Shown: positions 34,057 to 43,218, numbered from the stretch's first letter. The stretch is DNA of 57,158 nucleotides from Ilumatobacteraceae bacterium (GCA_021298195.1 JAJTEQ010000025.1:1-57158), one strand, 5' to 3'. Translations and numbers: made by a program. The notes: generated by a model from the sequence alone, not told the origin.

Positions 34057-35553
34057 TCACGCGCGTCGCAGAGGACGTCGACGCGCACGCAACACGCCGA
34101 GCAACACCACGGCCAGAGCCACGATCCAGGGCTTGTCGCCGAGTCGCACGTAAACGGTGTCACCCGTGCGCACCGCGATGTCGCGGCTGATCACCGCGCG
34201 TTCGCTCACGCCCGTGCGTGCGAACACGTCGCCGGTGGGGCTGACGAAGGCGCTGAAACCGGTGGGAGCCACCTGAACCACCCAGCGCCCGGTCTCGATG
34301 GCCCGCAAGCGTGACGAGGCGACTTGTTGCGACTGCAACACGGTCCAGGTGTAACTGGATCCATTGGTCGGGTTGATGATGAAACCGGCTCCGAGAGCCA
34401 CGCCCTCGCGGGCCCGACCACCGAAGAAGACCTCCCACGAGATGACGACCGCGGCTCGTTCGTCGCCGACGTCGGTGCGCAAGTCGAGCACCGCCGGCGT
34501 CGTGCCGGCCACCGCGTCGCGAGGCACCTGGTCCACCGGCGCGCCGAGCGATCGCAGCAGTCCGCGCATCGGCATGTACTCACCGAAGGGAACGCGACGA
34601 ACCTTGTCGTAGCGATCGAGCACCGACGCCGACTCGTCGACGATGACCTGGGCGTTGGTGAAGCGCTCCTCGTCGACGTCCTCGGTGACTCCGACGGCGA
34701 ACGGGACGCCCAACCGCGCCGATTCGCGCGCGATCTCCCCGATTTCGAGGCTGCGATCGAAGTCGGCGACGTCGATGACGTTCTCGGGCCACACGACCAG
34801 GTCCAGGTCGTCAGCGGTGATGGTGGCGGTGGTCGCCAGGTGTCGTTCGACGACGTCACGCGGATCGGTGTCGATGGCGCGGGTTCCTTGGGGCCCGCCA
34901 CCTTGCACGGCGGCGACGGACAACGTGCGGCCGGTGTCCTCGGTCCGACTCATCGCCGGGAACGACACGAGCCAGACGGCGACGACGACGAGCGCGGCGC
35001 GACGTCGGGTCGAGCGCACCTGGCGATTGTCCCGACGATGCTCGCGTGGCGCGCGCGCCAGCAGGGTGCCGATCTGCCACGTGACCCATGTGAGCGCGAT
35101 CACTCCACCGAGGGAGGCGATCCGATGCAGCGGTCCGGCCACCTGGGCGATGCCCAGGGTCGCCAGGGGCACTCCACCGAACGGGAAGATCATCCGTACC
35201 ACCTCGACGAGCGTGTGCAGAACGGGTCCGGTGATCGCCGAGAACCGATCCGCCCGACCACGGGTGATCGTGGCGGCGAGTCCGTGCAGCGACGCGAAGA
35301 GAGCCACGGCGATCGGGAAACCGGGTGCGGTCAGGAACCACATCCACGACATGGCCGGCAGGAACCAACCGATTCCGAACGCGAAGCCGGTGGAGAAACG
35401 ACGACGAGTGGTGTCGGCGGCGTACTCCAGACTGGAGTACATCGCGATCCCGAGGAACGACAGGGGCCACCATCCCCACGGCGGCATGGACGCGGCGACG
35501 AGCAACCCGGCCACGATCGCCCGGGGCCACGCGCGTCGACGTACGAGGTTCAT
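34057..35553 (-). CDS. Apolipoprotein N-acyltransferase-like protein with Ser at the catalytic Cys
   Basis: About 498 residues. Several N-terminal membrane segments are followed by a nitrilase-like domain and a final membrane segment, as in Lnt. The triad positions are Glu257 (VVWPENV), Lys317 (DKVRRVPFGEY) and, where E. coli has Cys387, Ser372 in AAVVISWEVFFGG. Lnt adds the third acyl chain to lipoproteins, and its Cys forms the acyl-enzyme. With Ser the chemistry is doubtful or altered. ATG 35553 is chosen; GTG 35568 is also in frame. It follows the sortase gene on the same strand. Confidence 0.85.
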   Translation of the reverse strand: MNLVRRRAWPRAIVAGLLVAASMPPWGWWPLSFLGIAMYSSLEYAADTTRRRFSTGFAFGIGWFLPAMSWMWFLTAPGFPIAVALFASLHGLAATITRGRADRFSAITGPVLHTLVEVVRMIFPFGGVPLATLGIAQVAGPLHRIASLGGVIALTWVTWQIGTLLARAPREHRRDNRQVRSTRRRAALVVVAVWLVSFPAMSRTEDTGRTLSVAAVQGGGPQGTRAIDTDPRDVVERHLATTATITADDLDLVVWPENVIDVADFDRSLEIGEIARESARLGVPFAVGVTEDVDEERFTNAQVIVDESASVLDRYDKVRRVPFGEYMPMRGLLRSLGAPVDQVPRDAVAGTTPAVLDLRTDVGDERAAVVISWEVFFGGRAREGVALGAGFIINPTNGSSYTWTVLQSQQVASSRLRAIETGRWVVQVAPTGFSAFVSPTGDVFARTGVSERAVISRDIAVRTGDTVYVRLGDKPWIVALAVVLLGVLRARRRPLRRA

Positions 35554-35575
35554 TCGGTCACCCGACACCGCGCGA

Positions 35576-36220
35576 TCAGGCGTCGATCTGCCGCGAGTAG
35601 TTGGCCACCACGACGATGCGCTCGCGGGTCGATCCCGGAGGGTGGCACGCGAAGAGGGTCAAGGTGGCGTCGGTCGTCTGATCGATGATCCAGACATCGG
35701 TCGGTTGCACGATGAAGGTGCGATCGACCACGTACACGAAGTCGCCGTCGGCCGACGACAGGAAGATCTCGTCGCCCGGCTGCAGTTGATCGAGGTTCCG
35801 GAAGGGCTTCTTCTTGCTGACCCGATGTCCGCCCAGTACCACGTTGCCGACCTGACCGGGCATCGCGGTGCCCGGCCACCAGCCCACGCCCTTGTCGAGG
35901 GTGGGAAGGGTGACGCCGCGGTAGAGGTTCTGGATGACGTCGATGCGCGGAATGGCGATGGCGCCGACGATCACCTCGGGTTCGACCGTGTCCTCGGGCG
36001 GGATGTTCTCCGGTTGGGGCAACGACTGACCCGGGGCGAGCGTGGGCGGTCCCGAGTACACCGTGGTGGTGGTCGAGGTCGAAGTGGTGGTGGGAGCAGC
36101 CGTCGTGGTGGTGGACGTGGCGACGGAGGTGGTGGACACCATCACCTCCTCGTTCGACGCGCATCCGGTGAACAGCACGGGGGTCAGAACGACCAGAGAG
36201 GCGCCGAGAGCTCGAATCAC
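35576..36220 (-). CDS. Class E-like sortase with lipoprotein signal
   Basis: 214 residues from GTG 36220. The N-terminus MIRALGASLVVLTPVLFTGC ends in a lipobox (Cys20), followed by a Thr-rich stalk to about residue 55. The sortase barrel has His132 in VLGGHRVSKK, Cys192 in LTLFACHPP and Arg in GSTRERIVV. This places it in the class D/E group of actinobacteria. It should cleave sorting signals and fix proteins to the cell wall; the LPSTG protein at 15303-17105 is a candidate substrate. It lies between hemY-type and lnt-like genes on the same strand. Confidence 0.88.
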   Translation of the reverse strand: MIRALGASLVVLTPVLFTGCASNEEVMVSTTSVATSTTTTAAPTTTSTSTTTTVYSGPPTLAPGQSLPQPENIPPEDTVEPEVIVGAIAIPRIDVIQNLYRGVTLPTLDKGVGWWPGTAMPGQVGNVVLGGHRVSKKKPFRNLDQLQPGDEIFLSSADGDFVYVVDRTFIVQPTDVWIIDQTTDATLTLFACHPPGSTRERIVVVANYSRQIDA

Positions 36221-36224
36221 GGAC

Positions 36225-37649
36225 TTAGTCTCGCAGATGACCGGTGTCTGCGATGGTCGCCGACACCGTTGCGGACACGGATTCGGCCTGAGTGATGCAG
36301 GATGCGACGCCGATTCCTCGCACACTCGCTCCGGCCAGACGCACACCGGGCGCTCGGGACATCAGGATCGCCTCCATCGACGCGACGCGTGCGAGGTGAC
36401 CCGGTCGGTACTGGGGGAACGAGTGCTCCCAACGGGTGACCCGGTGCTCGACGGGAGTGATGTCGACCCCGGTGTGGTCGCGCATCTCGTCCACCACTTG
36501 GCGCACCAATCGATCGTCGTCCCATTCGTGAACGAGATCGTGAGTGGGTGCTCCGTCGCGTCCGAGCGACACCCGCATGATCATGGAGCCGTCGCCGGGA
36601 TTCCAGTGCGCCCATTTGTTCGAACCGAACGACGCGGCGGTGACTCGCCTTTGGTCGGGTTTGGGGACGAGGTAACCGCTCATCCCGTCGAAGCGCGCGA
36701 GATCGGATCCGGTGGCTCGCACGGTGACCATCACCACCGAGGCGTGTTCGGAGGTTGCCAACATGTCGGCCAACTCGGACGACAGTGGACGGAGAAAGGA
36801 GGCCGACATGGCCGCCGGTGACGTGACGATGATCTGATCGGCGTCGAGAGAAGACGTCGGGGTCTCGATGCGGTACGTGTGACCTTCGCGCCGAATCGCG
36901 GTGACCGGGGTCTCGGTGAGGATGTCACCACCTCGACGTCGAACGGAGTCGGTGAGCGCCGCGGTGAGCGCGCCGAGACCCGACCGTGGCGTCTCGAAAA
37001 CCGGTCCGGAGGAGGTGGCCGCGGCGCGACGACGACGGGCCGTGAGAAGAACACTGCGTCCGTGCGTGAGATCGGCGAGCTGGGGGACCGTGGCCAAACT
37101 GAAGTTGGTGGTGTCGGCGGCGTAGATGCCCCCGACGAGCGGGTCGACGAGGAGTTCGTGGACTTCGCGGCCGAAGCGCTGGCGCACGAAGTTGCCGACC
37201 GAGTCGCGGTGATCGCCGCTCGACGGGAGTACCGGCTCGAGGGCGGCGCGAATCTTGCCCCGCCACGTCAGCAGACCACTGCGTGCCAACGACATGGCCC
37301 CCGTGGGAACCCCCATCATCAAACCGTCCGGTATGCGATGAAGGCCACCGTGCATCACCGAGGCGTGGGCGTCGGTGGGGTTCGTCAGCGACGTCGTCAG
37401 TCCCACCTCACGGGCCAATCGACCGGCGGCGGGCACGCGGGCGAGATACGAGTCGGGTCCCTCGTCCACCCCGCCGAGTCCCGCGAACGGGGAGGTTCTG
37501 ATCTTGCCGCCGATGTGCGACGACGACTCGATCACGGTCACCCGCACGTTCGACGTCGAACCATCGAGCGGATTCAGCAGTCGGTGCGCGGCGGTGAGGC
37601 CGGTGATACCGGCACCGATGACGACGACGTGGGCGCGCGGTTCGTTCAT
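36225..37649 (-). CDS. hemY: HemY-type protoporphyrinogen/coproporphyrinogen oxidase
   Basis: 474 residues. An FAD site at the N-terminus (VVVIGAGITGLTAAHRLL, VIESSSHIGGKIRT) and the family motif GGVDEGPDSYLA are present, followed by VDPLVGGIYAAD and a C-terminal FAD strand VRLAGASVRGIGVASCI. In actinobacteria this enzyme usually oxidises coproporphyrinogen III to coproporphyrin III (CgoX role). It is the last gene of the hemE-hemH-hemY set and ends 5 bases before the sortase start. Confidence 0.92.
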   Translation of the reverse strand: MNEPRAHVVVIGAGITGLTAAHRLLNPLDGSTSNVRVTVIESSSHIGGKIRTSPFAGLGGVDEGPDSYLARVPAAGRLAREVGLTTSLTNPTDAHASVMHGGLHRIPDGLMMGVPTGAMSLARSGLLTWRGKIRAALEPVLPSSGDHRDSVGNFVRQRFGREVHELLVDPLVGGIYAADTTNFSLATVPQLADLTHGRSVLLTARRRRAAATSSGPVFETPRSGLGALTAALTDSVRRRGGDILTETPVTAIRREGHTYRIETPTSSLDADQIIVTSPAAMSASFLRPLSSELADMLATSEHASVVMVTVRATGSDLARFDGMSGYLVPKPDQRRVTAASFGSNKWAHWNPGDGSMIMRVSLGRDGAPTHDLVHEWDDDRLVRQVVDEMRDHTGVDITPVEHRVTRWEHSFPQYRPGHLARVASMEAILMSRAPGVRLAGASVRGIGVASCITQAESVSATVSATIADTGHLRD

Positions 37650-37665
37650 GGTGTGGCGCTCGTCG

Positions 37666-38598
37666 TCACCCGGCGATGTCGGCGACCCGTCGCGCGAGCG
37701 ACGCGATCACCGGCGCATCATCGTTGACGCACGCGGTTCGGTCGAACGAGAGTCCCTTGGCCTCGGCGTGTCGACGCGCCTCGATGTCGAGGTCGAAGAG
37801 AACCTCCAAGTGATCGGCGACGAATCCGCAGGCACAGACCAACACCCCCGACGAGTTCTCGCTGGCCGCGAGATCGTCGATGACGGCGAGGATGTCGGGG
37901 CCGATCCACGGTTCGGGCGTGCGACCCGCCGACTGCCAAGCGATCGACCAGGTGGACCACTCCGAGAGGCCGACGGCGGCGGCCACGGCCTCGGCGGTGG
38001 CTCGCAACTCGTTCGGGTACGGGTCGCCGGCGTCGATGATGCGCTGGGGGAGCGAATGTGCCGTGAAGAGCACCTTGGTGTTGGACGGCATGTTCGCGAG
38101 ACGAGCCTTCATGTCGTCGGCGAGGAACTCGACGAACGCGGGTTCGGTGGCCCAACTGTCGATGCCGGTCACCGACATGCCGTGAGGCTCGGCGGCCGCT
38201 CGCGTGCGGTCCATGTACTGCCCGATCGAATAGGACGAGTAGTGGGGCGCCAGCACCAACCCGATGATCGAACGGAAACCACGTCGGGCCAGATCGTCGA
38301 CGGCGGTCTCGATCTTCGGTTCGGCGTGCTTCAGACCGAGCACCACTTCGAAGCGCTCCGGCGCGATCGCATCGAGTGCTCGTTGCAGGGCCGTTCGCTG
38401 GGCTTCCGTGCGCGCCGCCAACGGAGAGATGCCACCGATGGCGTCGTAGCGCGCGGTGAGTTCGGCCAGGAGTTCCGGGGTCGGGGGACGACCGCGGCGA
38501 ATATCGGTGTAGTACGGCTCGATCTCGTCCGGAGTGCGCGGGGTTCCGTAGGCCATGAGAAGAACCGCGGTCTTGTCGTTGTTCGCGACGGTGGTCAT
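37666..38598 (-). CDS. hemH: Ferrochelatase
   Basis: 310 residues. AVLLMAYGTPRTPDEIEPYY starts the fold, and HYSSYSIGQYM, the catalytic-site FTAHSLPQRII and the CACGFVADHLEVLFDLDIE segment follow. It inserts Fe2+ into the porphyrin. In the coproporphyrin-dependent route of actinobacteria the substrate is coproporphyrin III (CpfC). The start is one base after the hemE stop. Confidence 0.94.
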   Translation of the reverse strand: MTTVANNDKTAVLLMAYGTPRTPDEIEPYYTDIRRGRPPTPELLAELTARYDAIGGISPLAARTEAQRTALQRALDAIAPERFEVVLGLKHAEPKIETAVDDLARRGFRSIIGLVLAPHYSSYSIGQYMDRTRAAAEPHGMSVTGIDSWATEPAFVEFLADDMKARLANMPSNTKVLFTAHSLPQRIIDAGDPYPNELRATAEAVAAAVGLSEWSTWSIAWQSAGRTPEPWIGPDILAVIDDLAASENSSGVLVCACGFVADHLEVLFDLDIEARRHAEAKGLSFDRTACVNDDAPVIASLARRVADIAG

Positions 38599-38599
38599 G

Positions 38600-39646
38600 T
38601 CAGCGTCTCGTGCTTTCGTGGACGTGGGCGACGACCTCTTCGAGGATCGTCGGGTCGGTGGAGGGGTCGACGCCGTGGCCGAGGTTGAAGATGTGTCCGT
38701 CATGTCCGCCGTTGTCGGCGAGCACTCGGGCGGCACCGCGCAGCGCGGGATCACGTCCGGCCAGAACGAGGGCCGGGTCCAGGTTGCCCTGAACGATCAG
38801 ATCCGAACCCATACGTGCTCGGGCGTCGGAGATGGAGGTGCGCCAATCGAGTCCGAGCACTCGCGGTCCGGCGGACAGCATGGATTCCAGCAAGTGATCG
38901 CACCCGATACCGAAGTGAATTCCGGGAACTCCGGGGTGCTTCGCGGCCATTGCGTCGAACACACGTCGACTGTGCGGAAGCACGAAGGTGTCGTAATCAC
39001 GACGCGAGAGCGATCCGGCCCACGAGTCGAACAATTGGAAAGCGCGCGCACCGGCGGTCACCTGCGCGTCGATGAACGCGATGGCGTGTTGGGTCAGACG
39101 TTCCATCAGCCGGTGCCACAGTTCGGGGTCGGACGAGATGAGTCGCTTGGTGTTCTGGTACGTGCGCGAGGGGCGACCCTCGACCAGGTAACTGGCCACC
39201 GTGAACGGTGCGCCGGCGAACGCCAACAACGGGACCGAGGCCGGGAGTTCGCGCACGAGATTGCGAACCGTCTCGATGACGTACGGGACGTCGGTGTCGG
39301 GTTCGAGAGGACGCAGTCGATCGAGGTCCGCGGCGCAGCGGAACGCGTTGTCGGCCACCGGTCCGGTGCCGGGGGCGACGTCGATTCCGTAACCGACGGC
39401 GTGCGGGGGCACCACGATGTCGCTGTACAACACGGCGGCGTCCACTCCGTATCGGCGCACGGGTTGAAGGGTGATCTCGGTGGCCAGGTCGGGCTGCTTG
39501 ATCGCTTCGAGGATGCTGCCCGCTCCGCGGACGGCCTTGTATTCGGGAAGGCTGCGGCCGGCTTGACGCATGAACCAGACCGGCGTGTGGTGCGGGCTCG
39601 ACCCCGTCGCCGCGGCGAGAAATGCGGAGGGTGCGACGGCTGACAT
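38600..39646 (-). CDS. hemE: Uroporphyrinogen decarboxylase
   Basis: 348 residues from ATG 39646; a GTG one codon earlier is possible. Signature motifs are VWFMRQAGRSLPEY near the N-terminus, AVLYSDIVVPPHAVG, FAGAPFTVASYLVEG and the C-terminal FNLGHGVDPSTDP. It removes four carboxyl groups from uroporphyrinogen III to give coproporphyrinogen III. It is the first gene of the haem operon. Confidence 0.95.
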   Translation of the reverse strand: MSAVAPSAFLAAATGSSPHHTPVWFMRQAGRSLPEYKAVRGAGSILEAIKQPDLATEITLQPVRRYGVDAAVLYSDIVVPPHAVGYGIDVAPGTGPVADNAFRCAADLDRLRPLEPDTDVPYVIETVRNLVRELPASVPLLAFAGAPFTVASYLVEGRPSRTYQNTKRLISSDPELWHRLMERLTQHAIAFIDAQVTAGARAFQLFDSWAGSLSRRDYDTFVLPHSRRVFDAMAAKHPGVPGIHFGIGCDHLLESMLSAGPRVLGLDWRTSISDARARMGSDLIVQGNLDPALVLAGRDPALRGAARVLADNGGHDGHIFNLGHGVDPSTDPTILEEVVAHVHESTRR

Positions 39647-39696
39647 CACGGTCGACGCTACCCGTGGGAACCGTCACCGAGGCGAGGCGGGCGGGT

Positions 39697-40599
39697 TCAA
39701 AGACCGGTCGAGGGATGACGTCCCCGACGCGGACGCAGAACGGCTTCGATGCGAGCGATGCGGGTGCGGGCCGGCGGATGAGTGGAAGATCCCGAACCGG
39801 TCGTGTGTCGGAGCGCGGCGGCCAACTGTCGTCCGTATCCCATCGCCACCACGCGGCGATCGGCGCTGAACTCGGCGGAACGCCCGACGCGATTCGTGAG
39901 ATAGCGAGCGCTGGCGAAACCCGACCCGAACACCCACGCCATGGCGGCGAAGAAGGTGGAAACGATGCGCCCGGCGACGCGCGCGTAGTCGTTGCCACGG
40001 GCGAAGTTGTCGGTGGCGGCGATCGACACGTTGCGCAGGAACGAACCGACGCGGGCCAACATGACCACGGGCATGATCAGCCACTGATTGATGGTGAGCG
40101 CGATGGTGTGGGAACCGAGGTGATGGCAGATCTCGTGGGCCAGCACGCCGCACAACTCGTCGTGCTCGAGCGCTCGTGCGGCGTAGGACGTGACCACCAC
40201 GAGGTGACCGCCGCAGGCGAAGGCGTTGAGGTCGTCGTCGTCGACGACACCGACCGCGAAGTTGTGGCGACGCAGGTGCCAGGCCTGGGTGACCTCGTTG
40301 AACGCCTTTTGCAGTCGGGGCGCTTCGGTCGCCGTCGGTTTGCGGGCCCCGATCATCTTGGTGAGCAGGCGTCGTTGCACGAACGGGACGAACAACACGA
40401 CGCCGAGCAGGAGATAGCCGAGAGCCACCTGCGCGTACGACACCCCCGAGACGAGCGAAAGGGGCCACCACAGCACGACCATGGCCAACAGCCAGACCGG
40501 GATGACGACGAGCACCGGCACCAGGGCGATGAGGGCCGCACCGTCCACGTCACGCCGCCGCCCCCGTCGGGCGAAGTCCCTGTTCGTGCGCTCGCTCAC
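39697..40599 (-). CDS. M48-family membrane zinc metallopeptidase
   Basis: 300 residues from GTG 40599. Two hydrophobic segments lie near the N-terminus (about 20-50 and 55-75) and one or two near 170-220. The zinc motif HEICH is at 155-159, and the third ligand is probably Glu in RSAEFSADRRV. The order matches HtpX-like proteases, which degrade misfolded membrane proteins. It is divergent from the TPR-HD-GYP gene and ends 51 bases before hemE. Confidence 0.9.
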   Translation of the reverse strand: MSERTNRDFARRGRRRDVDGAALIALVPVLVVIPVWLLAMVVLWWPLSLVSGVSYAQVALGYLLLGVVLFVPFVQRRLLTKMIGARKPTATEAPRLQKAFNEVTQAWHLRRHNFAVGVVDDDDLNAFACGGHLVVVTSYAARALEHDELCGVLAHEICHHLGSHTIALTINQWLIMPVVMLARVGSFLRNVSIAATDNFARGNDYARVAGRIVSTFFAAMAWVFGSGFASARYLTNRVGRSAEFSADRRVVAMGYGRQLAAALRHTTGSGSSTHPPARTRIARIEAVLRPRRGRHPSTGL

Positions 40600-40710
40600 C
40601 GGATGAATCTTGCCTGATCATGGGCGTTTTTCCCGACATGTTCAAGAAACCGTGTCCGCGGGCCGAAAGAACGACGTCTTTCCGCCGTCGGCGGGTCGTC
40701 AGGAGTTCGG
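40600..40710. promoter_or_regulatory. Divergent promoter region, M48 peptidase and HD-GYP genes
   Basis: 111 bases between divergent starts. A CAGGAG ribosome site lies just before the HD-GYP start at 40711. No convincing -10/-35 pair or operator is visible. Confidence 0.35.
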
Positions 40711-42435
40711 GTGCACATCGCGGAACAGCAGCAGGGAGCGGGGTCGGCGGCGCAGTCCAGTCGTTCGCACGCGTCGGCTCGGTTGTTGCTCGATCTCGCG
40801 CGCACCCACGAGGCCACCGAGCCGGAGCGAGCCCGCACTCTGGTGCAGCAGGCGCGAGCGTTGGCGCGCGCCGATGGTGATCGACAGGGCGAGGCCGAAT
40901 CCCTGTACCGGCTGGCGTCACTCGCCCACTACGACGGCCAACCCGGTGACGCCTTCGCGCTGGCCGTCGAGGCCCGCGACTTCGCCATGACCCACGACGT
41001 CCCCTTGGTGTTGGCGTGGTCGTTGAACCTGATCGGTCTCGTGCACACCAACTCGGGCAACCACTCCGAGGCCCTGTCGTGTTGCCTGCAGGCACTCGAT
41101 TGCTATCGAGGCACCGACCATCGGGTCGACGAGGGCAACATTCTCAACACCATCGCCACCATTCATCACGAGCTGGGTGACACCGACCGAGCCATCGTGA
41201 ACTACGAGGCGGCCATGACGGCCAACGCCGAATTGAACCGTCCGGATTTCGACGCCATCACCCTGGCCAACGTGGCGTCCCTGCGCGCGGAGCGGGGCGA
41301 GTACGACGTGGCCATCGAGATCGGCGAGCGCGCGCTGGAGTTGTGCCGACTTCACGCACCGGGATTCCTGCCCGAGGTGCTGGCCTCGTTGGCGGAGTCG
41401 TACGGGGGTCGTTCCGACTTCTCGAACGCCCGCGTGTTGCTGGAGGCGGCGCTGGCGATGCTGGACGCGTCGAGCGTCAACTTCGATGACGCGGTGCGCG
41501 CGGGAGTCGAATTGGCCTTCGGTCGGGTGGAGATGTCGGCCGGAGAACACGCGACCGCCATCGTTCACCTCGATCGCGCACTCGGTCTCGCCGAAGTGAT
41601 CGGCGCCAAGCCGGTGGCGTTGGCGGCGCACGGCGTGCTCGCCGAGTCGCACAAGGCGGTGGGCGATTTCGAACGAGCGGTGATCCATCTCGAGCGCAAG
41701 TTCGAGGTGAACCAGCAGATGTTCAACGAGGGAACCGACATTCGCATCAAGACGCTGCAGATCGCTCACGAGGCCGAGGAGGCCCGCCAACAGGCCGAGA
41801 TCCTGCGACTGCGCACCTCGGAGTTGGAGGGTCTGGTCGCCGGACGCACCACCGAACTGGAGCAGTTCCAGTTGGAGGCCCTGGAGCGACTGGCCATCCT
41901 CGGTGAGTTCCGCGACACCGACACCGGCGAGCACACGGTGCGCGTGGGCGACATGTGCGCCGAGATCGCCCACCTGTTGGGCCAGGACCCGGTGTGGTCG
42001 GAACGTTTGCGACTGGCGGCGCGTCTGCACGACATCGGCAAGGTGGCGATTCCGGATTCCATCCTCCTGAAGCCGGGACCCTTGACCCCGGCCGAGTTCG
42101 AGGTGATGAAGACCCACACCACGTTGGGGGCGCGCATCCTGTCGGGGAGCAACAGTCCGCTCGTGAGACTCGCCGAGGAGGTGGCTCTGAACCACCATGA
42201 ACGGTGGGACGGAACCGGGTACCCGAACGCCATCGGTGGCACCGAGGTCCCCATGTCCGGCCGAATTTGCGCGGTCGCCGACGTGTTCGACGCTCTGACG
42301 AGCGAGCGGGTGTACAAGAAGGCCTGGTCCGTCCCCGACGCCGTCCGCTACATCGCGCGGGCCGCGGGCACCCAATTCGATCCGCAGGTCGTGGAGGCCT
42401 TCGTGCGCATCGTCGAGGAACGTGCCATCCGCTAG
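40711..42435 (+). CDS. TPR-repeat HD-GYP domain protein (putative c-di-GMP phosphodiesterase)
   Basis: 574 residues. Residues about 25-350 are tetratricopeptide-like repeats (ADGDRQGEAESLYRLASLAH, LSCCLQALDCYR, AIVNYEAAM and others). A coiled coil (about 350-390) leads into the HD-GYP domain with His440-Asp441 in LHDIGKVAIPDSIL and HHERWDGTGYP at 495-505. HD-GYP proteins break down cyclic di-GMP or related signals. There is no membrane segment, so input is likely by protein binding to the TPR part. GTG 40711 with CAGGAG at the right distance supports the start. Confidence 0.9.
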   Translation: MHIAEQQQGAGSAAQSSRSHASARLLLDLARTHEATEPERARTLVQQARALARADGDRQGEAESLYRLASLAHYDGQPGDAFALAVEARDFAMTHDVPLVLAWSLNLIGLVHTNSGNHSEALSCCLQALDCYRGTDHRVDEGNILNTIATIHHELGDTDRAIVNYEAAMTANAELNRPDFDAITLANVASLRAERGEYDVAIEIGERALELCRLHAPGFLPEVLASLAESYGGRSDFSNARVLLEAALAMLDASSVNFDDAVRAGVELAFGRVEMSAGEHATAIVHLDRALGLAEVIGAKPVALAAHGVLAESHKAVGDFERAVIHLERKFEVNQQMFNEGTDIRIKTLQIAHEAEEARQQAEILRLRTSELEGLVAGRTTELEQFQLEALERLAILGEFRDTDTGEHTVRVGDMCAEIAHLLGQDPVWSERLRLAARLHDIGKVAIPDSILLKPGPLTPAEFEVMKTHTTLGARILSGSNSPLVRLAEEVALNHHERWDGTGYPNAIGGTEVPMSGRICAVADVFDALTSERVYKKAWSVPDAVRYIARAAGTQFDPQVVEAFVRIVEERAIR

Positions 42436-42444
42436 AAAAGGGGA

Positions 42445-43218
42445 ATGAGCGCGCACATCGATCGATCGCCGGTACTCGCCGGAGCCGAAGCCTGGAGTCA
42501 CGAGGGAACACGGAAGGTGGGCGCCCTGTGCATTCATGGCTTCACCGGCAACCCGTCGTCGATGCGCGGGGTCGCCGAGGCCTTCGCCGCGGCCGGCTAT
42601 CACGTGGAGTTGCCACGCCTTCCCGGTCACGGCACCGCGGTGAGCGACATGATCCCCACGCGGTGGAGTGATTGGTCGTCCGTCGTCGCGACGACGTACG
42701 AGAAGTTGTCGGCGCGGGTCGACAAGGTCGTGGTGGTCGGACTGTCGATGGGAGGTTCGCTGACGCTCTGGACCGCCCTCGAGCATCCCGAGGTGTCGGG
42801 CATCGTGTGCATCAATCCGGCGTGCCAACCCCAAGCACCCGAGATGGTCGAGATGGTGAAGGGCATGTTGGCCGAAGGTACCGAGACGTTCCCCGGCATC
42901 GGTTCGGACATCGCGGACCCCGATGTCAAGGAGAGTTCGTACTCCGAGACGCCGTTGGCGCCGCTGGTCTCGATGGTGGAGGACGGAATCATGCCGATGC
43001 TCGAGCGGTACTCGGGTAGTCGGGTTCCGATGTTGCTGATCACGTCGAAGAACGATCACGTGGTCGATCCGGCCACCAGCGACCAATTGGCGGCCGCTTG
43101 GGGTGGTCCGATCGAGCGCATCCTTCTCGATCGCAGTTATCACGTGGCGACACAGGACTTCGACAAGCAACGCATCTTCGAGGCCGCCGTGGCGTTCGCC
43201 GACGAAGTCACCGCGTGA
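42445..43218 (+). CDS. Alpha/beta-hydrolase, carboxylesterase/monoacylglycerol lipase-like
   Basis: 257 residues. The oxyanion motif ALCIHGFTGNPSSM, nucleophile Ser in VVGLSMGGSLTL, acid Asp in SKNDHVVDP and His in RSYHVATQD match the Est30 / monoacylglycerol-lipase group. No signal peptide is present, so it is cytosolic. An AAGGGG stands before the ATG. Its stop overlaps the GTG start of lgt. Confidence 0.9.
   Translation: MSAHIDRSPVLAGAEAWSHEGTRKVGALCIHGFTGNPSSMRGVAEAFAAAGYHVELPRLPGHGTAVSDMIPTRWSDWSSVVATTYEKLSARVDKVVVVGLSMGGSLTLWTALEHPEVSGIVCINPACQPQAPEMVEMVKGMLAEGTETFPGIGSDIADPDVKESSYSETPLAPLVSMVEDGIMPMLERYSGSRVPMLLITSKNDHVVDPATSDQLAAAWGGPIERILLDRSYHVATQDFDKQRIFEAAVAFADEVTA

Noticed and set aside
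40918-43170. Antisense open frame of 750 codons across the HD-GYP and esterase genes
   Set aside because: The composition is a mirror of the real genes and shows no domain motif; both sense genes have clear catalytic motifs.
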